Assembly (NCBI GenBank): GCA_001003205.1
Contig: LCOU01000016.1
Location: 1 to 8,625 of the forward strand
Source of the DNA: Parcubacteria group bacterium GW2011_GWA2_47_8b
GTDB lineage: Bacteria > Patescibacteriota > Minisyncoccia > UBA6257 > WO2-44-18
Reading direction: 5' to 3'
DNA length: 8,625 nucleotides
The stretch's first letter is position 1. Each line of letters begins with the position of its first letter. This document shows positions 1 to 6,817 of the stretch, piece after piece. The notes beneath the pieces are model-generated. The model saw nothing but the letters and a program-made list of their open reading frames with translations, was not told where the DNA came from and ran no database searches. The position numbers and the translations under genes are program-made.

Positions 1-1
1 T

Positions 2-439
2 GTCGTCCAGTTTGGGGACGTTTCTTTTTATCATTTTCTTATTAGTATTGGTATAACACCTAAAAAATCTAAAACCATAGGGGAGTTGAAAATCCCAGAT
101 GCTTACTTTTTTGATTTTTTGCGAGGCCATCATGATGGAGACGGCACGTTTTATTCTTACTGGGATCCGCGCTGGAGGTCGAGTTTTATGTTTTATACCG
201 AGTTTATTTCAGCAAGTAAAAAACATATTGATTGGCTTCGCCGACAGTTAGCTAGGTTTTTAGATATTAAGGGGCATATTACCAAAGATTCTAAAGGGTC
301 AACATATCAGTTGAAATATGCGAAAGTAGAGTCATTGAAGTTATTGCCAAAGTTGTATTATGATAGGACGGTAGTTTGTTTGTCCCGCAAGCGCAGGAAA
401 ATAGAAAGAGCTTTAAAAGTCGCGGGAAAACAGCTATGA
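2..439 (+). CDS. LAGLIDADG homing endonuclease-like protein, 5' partial
   Basis: The 3' part of a LAGLIDADG-family endonuclease gene; its 5' end lies outside the window. The frame is open from base 2 to the TGA at 437-439 (145 residues). A TTG at 86 could be read as a start, but the residues before it (VVQFGDVSFYHFLISIGITP..KSKTIGELKIP) look like ordinary protein of this family, so I treat the gene as continuing off the edge. The motif FFDFLRGHHDGDGTF (about residues 36-50 of the visible part) is the LAGLIDADG helix plus acidic catalytic end; the usual small residues are replaced by HH, but the DGDG acids are kept. Downstream, SASKKHIDWLRRQL, YQLKYAKVESLKLLPKLYY and CLSRKRRKIERAL fit the alpha-beta-beta-alpha fold and basic tail of these DNA-binding proteins. 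Known role of the family: site-specific DNA cleavage for self-spread, sometimes RNA maturase or regulator. Whether this copy is active cannot be told. It ends 5 bases before a tRNA-Leu gene. Confidence 0.85.
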   Translation, partial: VVQFGDVSFYHFLISIGITPKKSKTIGELKIPDAYFFDFLRGHHDGDGTFYSYWDPRWRSSFMFYTEFISASKKHIDWLRRQLARFLDIKGHITKDSKGSTYQLKYAKVESLKLLPKLYYDRTVVCLSRKRRKIERALKVAGKQL

Positions 440-444
440 ATTAT

Positions 445-527
445 GCCCGGGTGGCGAAATTGGCTATACGCACTACCTTGAGGTGGTAGCGCCGCAAGGC
501 ATGGAGGTTCGAGTCCTCTCCCGGGCA
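445..527 (+). tRNA. tRNA-Leu, anticodon GAG
   Basis: A complete class II tRNA cloverleaf. The acceptor stem GCCCGGG (445-451) pairs with CCCGGGC (520-526), with A527 as discriminator. The D stem is GCG/CGC (454-456/469-471) with the GG pair in the loop. The anticodon stem CTACC/GGTAG (473-477/485-489) carries the loop TTGAGGT, so the anticodon is GAG (479-481 region, bases after T33), reading CUC and CUU leucine codons. The long variable arm contains GCC-GCAA-GGC (491-500), as expected for tRNA-Leu. The T arm is GGAGG-TTCGAGT-CCTCT (503-519, one G-U pair). The 3' end is followed by CAC, so CCA is not encoded and must be added enzymatically. No good promoter sits directly upstream, so it is probably co-transcribed with the preceding gene. 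Confidence 0.97.
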
Positions 528-556
528 CACTTCGACTCGTTCTACTCGCTCAGTGT
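528..556 (+). other. Short intergenic element between tRNA and terminator
   Basis: Bases 528-555 begin CACTTCGACTCG and end CTCGCTCAGTG, so the outer CACT/AGTG are complementary while the inside is only partly so. The TTCGACT...GCTCAGTG pattern resembles small dispersed intergenic sequences that I recall from Patescibacteria-like contigs. Only one copy is in this window, so its repeat nature is inference. Confidence 0.3.
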
Positions 557-562
557 AAACAC

Positions 563-587
563 AAAAACCCACACTTGCGGGTTTTTT
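563..587 (+). terminator. Rho-independent terminator after tRNA-Leu
   Basis: AAAAACCC (563-570) pairs with GGGTTTTT (579-586) around an 8-base loop, within which C572 and G577 may also pair, and the hairpin ends in a run of six T. It lies 36 bases after the tRNA and should end the endonuclease/tRNA transcript. The A-tract makes it partly bidirectional. Confidence 0.75.
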
Positions 588-603
588 GATTTTTGGGTAT
601 CAT
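575..603 (+). promoter_or_regulatory. Putative promoter of the 630-992 gene
   Basis: TATCAT at 598-603 matches five of six bases of the -10 consensus; TTGCGG at 575-580 is a poor -35 at 17-base spacing and overlaps the preceding terminator hairpin. A start near 610 would give a leader of about 20 bases carrying the AAGGAGG at 619-625. Confidence 0.4.
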
Positions 604-629
604 AGCCGTGGCACTTACAAGGAGGGTGC

Positions 630-992
630 GTGAAAAAGCTCTGGGTGAAGTTCTGGATGCTCTTTAACTATAACGCGATTCTCGTGATGGTGTTTGTCGC
701 TGCGTTTGGCGTGATTTTTTTAACGACCCTCGCCACATCTACACGAGCTTCCACAGCGGCCGCCAGCGACCACTCCGCGATCGCTTCCTCTTGCAATCAG
801 GTCAAAATTTTCAGCCGCTTCGTTCTTGACGAGCCAATAGAAAAAAATCGGGGCATTCTGGAAGCGGACGTGAACCGCTGGCTCAAGGAAAATGCGGGCA
901 AGATTGAAGTGGTCAGGATTCAAACCCTGGCAACCGGCATCGCCCAGTCGTTCCTTGAAATCATCGTTTGGTACAAGCAAAAGGCGGATTAA
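630..992 (+). CDS. Small membrane-anchored protein of unknown function
   Basis: I do not recognise the family. The 120-residue product starts at GTG 630, supported by a strong AAGGAGG at 619-625, four bases upstream. Residues 1-14 are basic and aromatic (MKKLWVKFWMLFNYN), followed by one hydrophobic segment at about 15-35 (AILVMVFVAAFGVIFLTTLA) that fits a single membrane anchor or uncleaved signal. A Ser/Ala/Thr-rich linker follows (36-53), then a compact domain of about 65 residues from CNQVKIFSRF to IVWYKQKAD. That domain reads as strand (VKIFSRF), helix (LEADVNRWLKENAG), strand (IEVVRIQTLA) and strand (SFLEIIVWY), a pattern reminiscent of the small Cse60-like sporulation protein fold; this is a shape match by eye, not a homology claim. 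The C-terminal domain would probably lie outside the membrane. It appears to be a single-gene transcript with its own promoter and terminator. Confidence 0.7.
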   Translation: MKKLWVKFWMLFNYNAILVMVFVAAFGVIFLTTLATSTRASTAAASDHSAIASSCNQVKIFSRFVLDEPIEKNRGILEADVNRWLKENAGKIEVVRIQTLATGIAQSFLEIIVWYKQKAD

Positions 993-1004
993 CCCGCCTT
1001 TTTT
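979..1004 (+). terminator. Rho-independent terminator overlapping the stop codon
   Basis: AAAAGGCGG (979-987) pairs with CCGCCTTTT (994-1002), loop ATTAAC, followed by further T to 1004. The TAA stop (990-992) lies inside the loop, so the 5' arm is coding sequence. It closes the 120-residue gene and insulates the protease gene that follows. Confidence 0.85.
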
Positions 1005-1023
1005 ATTGGAAATTTCGGCTCTA

Positions 1024-1032
1024 TGTTATAAT
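1024..1032 (+). promoter_or_regulatory. Extended -10 promoter of the htrA-like gene
   Basis: TGTTATAAT at 1024-1032 is a perfect extended -10 (TG, one base, TATAAT). A weak TTGGAA (1006-1011) could be a -35 but spacing is only 15. Initiation about 7 bases downstream falls on or next to the ATG at 1040, so the message would be leaderless or nearly so; no ribosome binding site precedes the ATG. Confidence 0.7.
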
Positions 1033-1039
1033 TAAGCTT

Positions 1040-2083
1040 ATGGAAAAATCTCCAATTATCAGCACTATTAAAAAAGTAATGCCCGCCGTGGTTTCCATCG
1101 TCATTTCCAAAAGCTTAGATGCTCTGGAAAAGGAAATCCCGCCGGAAGTCCTGCCTTTTTTGCCGTTCGGCCATCCCCACCTTGATATTCCCCAGGAAGA
1201 AATTGACGCTCGGGGGATGGTAAAAATCGGCGGCGGCTCCGGCTTTATAGTTGACCCGAGCGGCATAATTTTGACCAACAAACACGTAGTCATTGACCCT
1301 CGCGCCGAATACACCATAATCACCGAGGACGAAAAAAAATACAAAGGAGAAATTCTTGCCCGCGATCCGGTGGATGATGTCGCTATTTTAAAAATATCGG
1401 GCAAAAATCTCCCGACCGTGGAATTGGGCGAGTCCACGGGACTGGACTTAGGCCAGACCGTTGTCGCCATTGGCAACGCTTTGGGTATTTTCCGCAACAC
1501 CGTGTCATCGGGAATAATTTCAGGCTTATCCCGCTCAATCCGGGCCGCCACCGCGCCGATGACGCCGGCGCAGGAACTTCGCGGCCTGATTCAAACCGAT
1601 GCCGCTATCAACCCGGGGAATTCCGGCGGGCCGCTGGTGGATTTGGACGGTAAGGCCATTGGCATTAATGCCGCCATTGTTTTCGGCGCGCAAAATCTGG
1701 GATTTGCCATCCCAATCAATTACGCCAAGCGCGACCTCGCTGACCTTAAAAAATTCGGGCGCATTAAGCGTCCGCTTCTCGGCCTCCGCTACATCAACAT
1801 TGATGAAAACATAAAAGCGAAAATGAAACTGAAATACGGATACGGCGCCATAATAGTCGGCCAGATGCCGCACACCGAAGCGGTTATTCCGGGCAGTCCG
1901 GCTCACAAAGCCGGTTTGAAGGAAAAAGACATTGTCTTGGAATGCGATAACGAAAAGATTACCCCCGAAAGAACCATTCAGGATATTTTGGAGGAAAAAG
2001 AAGTTGGCGATACCCTTAATCTAAAAGTCCTGCGAGGCGCCAAAATCTCCACCGTTAAGGTGAAACTTTCTGAGAGAAAATAG
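1040..2083 (+). CDS. HtrA/DegQ-like trypsin-family serine protease with PDZ domain
   Basis: A 347-residue S1C (HtrA/Deg) endopeptidase for damaged or misfolded proteins. The trypsin-like domain spans about residues 12-240: His82 in LTNKHVV, Asp113 in DDVAILKI and Ser195 in NPGNSGGPL form the intact catalytic triad, and AIGNALG and GFAIPI are further family motifs. A single PDZ domain follows (about 244-345) with GSPAHKAGLKEKDIVLE. The frame is open back to a TTG at 968, but I chose ATG 1040 because a perfect extended -10 ends 7 bases before it and the upstream residues overlap the preceding terminator and gene. With this start there is no signal peptide or membrane anchor: the protease domain's first strand (VMPAVVSIVI) begins at residue 13. 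HtrA proteins usually act outside the cytoplasm, so location is uncertain. Residues 25-60 form a Pro/Glu-rich insertion before the first glycine-rich strand. The 3' end overlaps a possible small gene on the other strand. Confidence 0.92.
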   Translation: MEKSPIISTIKKVMPAVVSIVISKSLDALEKEIPPEVLPFLPFGHPHLDIPQEEIDARGMVKIGGGSGFIVDPSGIILTNKHVVIDPRAEYTIITEDEKKYKGEILARDPVDDVAILKISGKNLPTVELGESTGLDLGQTVVAIGNALGIFRNTVSSGIISGLSRSIRAATAPMTPAQELRGLIQTDAAINPGNSGGPLVDLDGKAIGINAAIVFGAQNLGFAIPINYAKRDLADLKKFGRIKRPLLGLRYINIDENIKAKMKLKYGYGAIIVGQMPHTEAVIPGSPAHKAGLKEKDIVLECDNEKITPERTIQDILEEKEVGDTLNLKVLRGAKISTVKVKLSERK

Positions 2084-2201
2084 AATCCAAGGCATTAGCG
2101 AAAAATCCGTCCTTTCGGACAAGTCCCGGGCCGTATTTCACCAAAGAAAAAACGACGTAGACCGCCAAAACCATTCCTAAAATTGGGAAGAAATACCGCA
2201 T
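2055..2201 (-). CDS. Possible 48-residue single-pass membrane peptide
   Basis: A short frame from ATG (2201-2199) to TAA (2057-2055), starting 13 bases after the glmS stop. AGGAG (2209-2205) stands three bases before the start, a close but plausible ribosome binding site. The peptide begins MRYFFPILGM, continues with a hydrophobic stretch VLAVYVVFSLV (one membrane span, about residues 4-21), then a basic and polar tail KYGPGLVRKDGFFANALDS ending QKVSP. The charge pattern suits a small membrane protein translated from the tail of the glmS message. It overlaps the last 29 bases of the protease gene in convergent orientation. Against it: the length is near chance expectation and a weak terminator-like hairpin (2101-2120) lies within it. 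I do not recognise a family. Confidence 0.45.
   Translation of the reverse strand: MRYFFPILGMVLAVYVVFSLVKYGPGLVRKDGFFANALDSIFSQKVSP
2101..2120 (-). terminator. Weak terminator-like hairpin downstream of glmS
   Basis: On the - strand GTCC-GAAA-GGAC (2120-2109; GNRA-type loop, extendable by two G-U pairs) is followed by GGA and TTTTT (2105-2101). The stem is short. It could end the glmS transcript about 100 bases past its stop, or be coincidental inside the small reading frame there. Confidence 0.35.
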
Positions 2202-2213
2202 AGTCTCCTGATT

Positions 2214-4001
2214 CTACTCCACAGTGACGCTTTTTGCCAAGTTCCTCGGCTTGTCCACGTCATAGCCGCACAAAGTCCCAAAATGGTAGGCAAAAAGCTG
2301 TAGCGGAACGATATTTAAGATTGGCTCCAGCACTTCGACGGTTTTGGGAACGTAAAAGACGTCATTTGCCAGTCTGGCTATTTTTTTATCTCCGACAGTG
2401 GCAATCGCCAAAATCGGCCCGGAGCGCGCTTTTATTTCTTCCAAATTGGAAAGCATCTTTTCGTAAACCCGGTTTTGGGTAGCCAAAGCGACGGTCGGAA
2501 AATCTCTATCTATAAGCGCGATTGGCCCATGTTTCATTTCCCCGCCCGCGTAACCTTCTGCGTGGACGTAGGCAATTTCTTTTATTTTGAGCGCGCCTTC
2601 CAGAGCGGTCGGATAGTTGTAGCCGCGGCCGAGATATAAAAAGTTTTTATACTTTAAATATTTTTTGGCGAGTTGTTTTATTTTGCCGCTTTGAGCCAAA
2701 ACCATTTTTATCTTTTCCGGTAAAATCGCCAATTCGCGCATAATTTCCCTGTGCGCGGCGGTTTTTTTGGGACTAAGATACAACGCCATCAGCGCCAGTA
2801 CGCCCAACTGGGACAAAAACGCCTTTGTGGATGCCACTCCGATTTCCGGACCGGCATGGTTATAAACTCCGGCTACGGTTTCCCTGGCAATGCTGGAGCC
2901 AACCGCGTTGACTATTCCGAGAGTCAGGTTTTTTTGGTGATTGGCCTTGCGCAAAGCGGCCAATGTATCGGCCGTTTCGCCGGATTGGGAAATCAGGAGG
3001 GCGGCGGTTCCTTTTTTAATCGGATGTTTCGCGTAACGATATTCCGAGGCCAGCATTACCTCGGTTGGCAAATTGGTCAGCTCTTCAAAAAGAAGCTCCC
3101 CCGCCAACCCGGAGTAATACGAGGTGCCGCAGGCGAGAATCTCCAGCTTTTTTATATTTTTTAATTTATCGGTAACCCCCTCCAGTCCGCCAAGCTTGAC
3201 CGTCCCTTTGTCCGCAGACAGGCGGCCACGCAATGCCGAACGCAAAACTTCCGGCCCCTCAAAAATTTCCTTCAGCATAAAATGGGGAAAGTGACCCTTC
3301 TGCGCCTGTTCCGGATCTATATCAAGCTTTTCTATTTTCGGCCTCGCCGGCCCTATTTCCAAGCCCCCGAGAGACAAGACCCCCCGTTGCCCATCCTTGA
3401 GATAAATCACCTTCTTTACCAAGCCAGCCAAAGCCGTCGGGTCCGAGGCGATATAATATTCTTTCTCGCCAACTCCAACCACCAACGGACTGCCCAAGCG
3501 GGCAATGTAAAGCTTCTGCGGCTCTTTTTTATTAATAAGGGCAATCGCGTACGCGCCGACAATTTTTTTAAGCGCCCATTCAAATCCATATTCTTCCACA
3601 AGATGCGTCAACACTTCCGTATCGGTCTGCGACCGGAATCGGTGTTTTTTGCCGATGAGCTCGCTTTTCAAATCTTGGTAATTCTCAATGATTCCGTTGT
3701 GGACCAAAAAAATCTCGCCCCGACAGTCGGAGTGAGGATGCGCGTTGACCTGATTGGGAGCGCCGTGAGTGGCCCAACGGGTATGCCCAATGGCCGCCGT
3801 GGCGGACAATGATCGCTTTCCCCGCAGCGCCCTCTCCAAATTATCCAATTTACCGACGGTTTTTATAATTTCCGCATTGGCTCCCAAATTAAAAAAGGCT
3901 ACGCCCGCCGAGTCGTAGCCCCTATATTCCAGCTTGCGCAAATTACCAAGGACTATCTGCAATCCTTCTTTTTTACCTATGTAGCCCGAAATTCCGCACA
4001 T
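2214..4001 (-). CDS. glmS: Glutamine--fructose-6-phosphate aminotransferase (isomerizing)
   Basis: GlmS makes glucosamine-6-phosphate from fructose-6-phosphate and glutamine, the entry step to UDP-GlcNAc for peptidoglycan and other cell-surface sugars; cytoplasmic. The 595-residue length is close to the usual 600-610. The N-terminal class II glutamine amidotransferase domain starts with the nucleophile Cys2 (MCGISGYIG) and has LEYRGYDS (24-31), HTRWATHG (73-80), NGIIENY (102-108) and TDTE (126-129). HFMLKEI (240-246) marks the linker to the isomerase half. Two SIS sugar-phosphate domains follow, with CGTSYY (291-296), SQSGETADT (338-346), EIGVASTKAF (386-395), LGRG.NYP (457-464), AEGYAGGEMKHGPIALID (481-498) and the C-terminal tail DKPRNLAKSVTVE that closes the active site. 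All expected motifs are present, so it should be functional. The upstream gap is 45 bases to a terminator, too short for a glmS ribozyme. Start is ATG, fixed by the need for Cys2. Confidence 0.98.
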   Translation of the reverse strand: MCGISGYIGKKEGLQIVLGNLRKLEYRGYDSAGVAFFNLGANAEIIKTVGKLDNLERALRGKRSLSATAAIGHTRWATHGAPNQVNAHPHSDCRGEIFLVHNGIIENYQDLKSELIGKKHRFRSQTDTEVLTHLVEEYGFEWALKKIVGAYAIALINKKEPQKLYIARLGSPLVVGVGEKEYYIASDPTALAGLVKKVIYLKDGQRGVLSLGGLEIGPARPKIEKLDIDPEQAQKGHFPHFMLKEIFEGPEVLRSALRGRLSADKGTVKLGGLEGVTDKLKNIKKLEILACGTSYYSGLAGELLFEELTNLPTEVMLASEYRYAKHPIKKGTAALLISQSGETADTLAALRKANHQKNLTLGIVNAVGSSIARETVAGVYNHAGPEIGVASTKAFLSQLGVLALMALYLSPKKTAAHREIMRELAILPEKIKMVLAQSGKIKQLAKKYLKYKNFLYLGRGYNYPTALEGALKIKEIAYVHAEGYAGGEMKHGPIALIDRDFPTVALATQNRVYEKMLSNLEEIKARSGPILAIATVGDKKIARLANDVFYVPKTVEVLEPILNIVPLQLFAYHFGTLCGYDVDKPRNLAKSVTVE

Positions 4002-4025
4002 AGCACCTACTCAATAGTAGCTCCT
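4002..4025 (-). promoter_or_regulatory. glmS ribosome binding region with hairpin between SD and start
   Basis: On the - strand AGGAG (4025-4021) is directly followed by a hairpin CTACT-ATTG-AGTAG (4020-4007), then GTGCT and the ATG. Linear spacing from SD to start is 19 bases, too long; with the hairpin looped out it is 5, which is ideal. AGGTG (4008-4004) next to the ATG is an alternative weak SD that the same hairpin would partly cover. If the overlapping promoter call is right, the upstream SD would not be transcribed. Confidence 0.4.
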
Positions 4026-4043
4026 CGGGGCAGTGCAATTCAA
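4014..4043 (-). promoter_or_regulatory. Possible glmS promoter
   Basis: On the - strand TTGAAT (4043-4038) and TACTAT (4019-4014) are separated by 18 bases, each with four of six consensus matches. Initiation would fall about 5-7 bases before the glmS ATG. It sits just after the terminator of the preceding gene, where a promoter is required. Confidence 0.35.
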
Positions 4044-4045
4044 GG

Positions 4046-4072
4046 AAAGAAAAAGGCGCCCGTTTGGGCGCC
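4046..4072 (-). terminator. Rho-independent terminator after the leuS/94-residue gene unit
   Basis: On the - strand GGCGCCC (4072-4066), loop AAAC, GGGCGCC (4061-4055), then TTTTTCTTT. The 7-bp all-GC stem and the T-tract 8 bases after the stop of the 94-residue gene make a strong terminator separating this unit from glmS. Confidence 0.9.
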
Positions 4073-4079
4073 CATGGGT

Positions 4080-4364
4080 TTAAAGTTTGATGCCAAAATA
4101 CGTTTTGCCCGAACCGGGAATCTCTACCTTTTCCACTGTCCCCGTCCCAACGAGATAAAAAACGGCTCTTATTACCAACTCAATATACGAGTCTCGCTCA
4201 GAATATTCCGCCCTTTTAAGGTCCGGGTGCAATGCATCCATGATGTCATCCATGGTCAGCACTTCCGCGCGCCGGCTGTTAAACAAATCCCAAACCCTGC
4301 TCCGCTCTTTTTCCAGTAGCTCTTTTGCTTGCGTAATCTTAAGAGCAACCTCGGAACGCAGCAT
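4080..4364 (-). CDS. 94-residue protein of unknown function, possibly winged-helix
   Basis: I do not recognise the family. Start ATG at 4364 is preceded by AAGGAG (4377-4372) with 7-base spacing, and a strong terminator follows the stop, so this is a real gene. It lies 35 bases after leuS and no terminator separates them, so the two are probably one transcript. The first 30 residues are strongly helical and charged (MLRSEVALKITQAKELLEKE). Residues 35-52 (VLTMDDIMDALHPDLKRA) and 58-73 (DSYIELVIRAVFYLVGTG) look like two helices, followed by a two-strand hairpin VEKVEI-PGSGK-TYFGIKL at 77-94. Helices followed by a glycine-turn beta hairpin would fit a small winged-helix fold, which would suggest a DNA or RNA binding role; this is inference from pattern only. 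No transmembrane segment, metal-binding cysteines or catalytic motif is visible. Confidence 0.8.
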   Translation of the reverse strand: MLRSEVALKITQAKELLEKERSRVWDLFNSRRAEVLTMDDIMDALHPDLKRAEYSERDSYIELVIRAVFYLVGTGTVEKVEIPGSGKTYFGIKL

Positions 4365-4382
4365 CGGCCGTCTCCTTAAAGG

Positions 4383-4394
4383 GCTGCCGGCAGC
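4383..4394. repeat. Palindrome GCTGCCGGCAGC between leuS and the 94-residue gene
   Basis: A perfect 12-bp palindrome just after the leuS stop. Its core CTGCCGGCAG (4384-4393) recurs at 8568-8577 inside the larger palindrome near the right end. There is no T-tract after it on the - strand beyond CCTTT, so it is not a convincing terminator. Confidence 0.6.
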
Positions 4395-4399
4395 TTAAC

Positions 4400-6769
<2,370 letters not shown>

Positions 6770-6783
6770 TATATTCAAAGTCT

Positions 6784-6789
6784 ATAATA
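6784..6789 (-). promoter_or_regulatory. Possible -10 of the leuS promoter
   Basis: TATTAT (five of six consensus) on the - strand, overlapping the T-tract end of the previous terminator, 14 bases before the ATG at 6769. Initiation near 6778 would leave a leader of about 9 bases without an SD. No recognisable -35. Confidence 0.35.
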
Positions 6790-6817
6790 AAAAAACCCGC
6801 CTGTTAAGGCGAGTTTT
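6788..6817 (-). terminator. Rho-independent terminator overlapping the acyl-CoA synthetase stop
   Basis: On the - strand AAAACTCGCC (6817-6808) pairs with GGCGGGTTTT (6801-6792; one G-T pair), loop TTAACA, followed by a T-run to about 6791. The TAA stop at 6806-6804 lies in the loop, the same arrangement as at 979-1004. It separates the acyl-CoA synthetase transcript from leuS. Confidence 0.88.

Noticed and set aside
86..88. TTG start of the endonuclease-like gene
   Set aside because: The frame is open to the window edge with family-like residues upstream, so the gene is cut by the edge rather than starting here.
412..440. Promoter for tRNA-Leu (TTTAAA at 412, TATGAA at 435, 17-base spacing)
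   Set aside because: Initiation would fall at about 447, inside the tRNA, so it could not give the mature 5' end.
720..980. Reading frames opposite or inside the main genes (for example - strand 720-980 and 1021-1551, + strand 3282-3812 and 4644-5021)
   Set aside because: They are shadows of the genes called here: no ribosome binding sites, no recognisable domains, and unlikely compositions.
968..1039. N-terminal extension of the HtrA-like protein to TTG 968
   Set aside because: It would run through the previous gene's stop and terminator and the extended -10, and adds no signal-like sequence.
4002..4045. glmS ribozyme or riboswitch upstream of glmS
   Set aside because: Only 45 bases separate the glmS start from the preceding terminator, too few for the ribozyme, and no matching core is visible.
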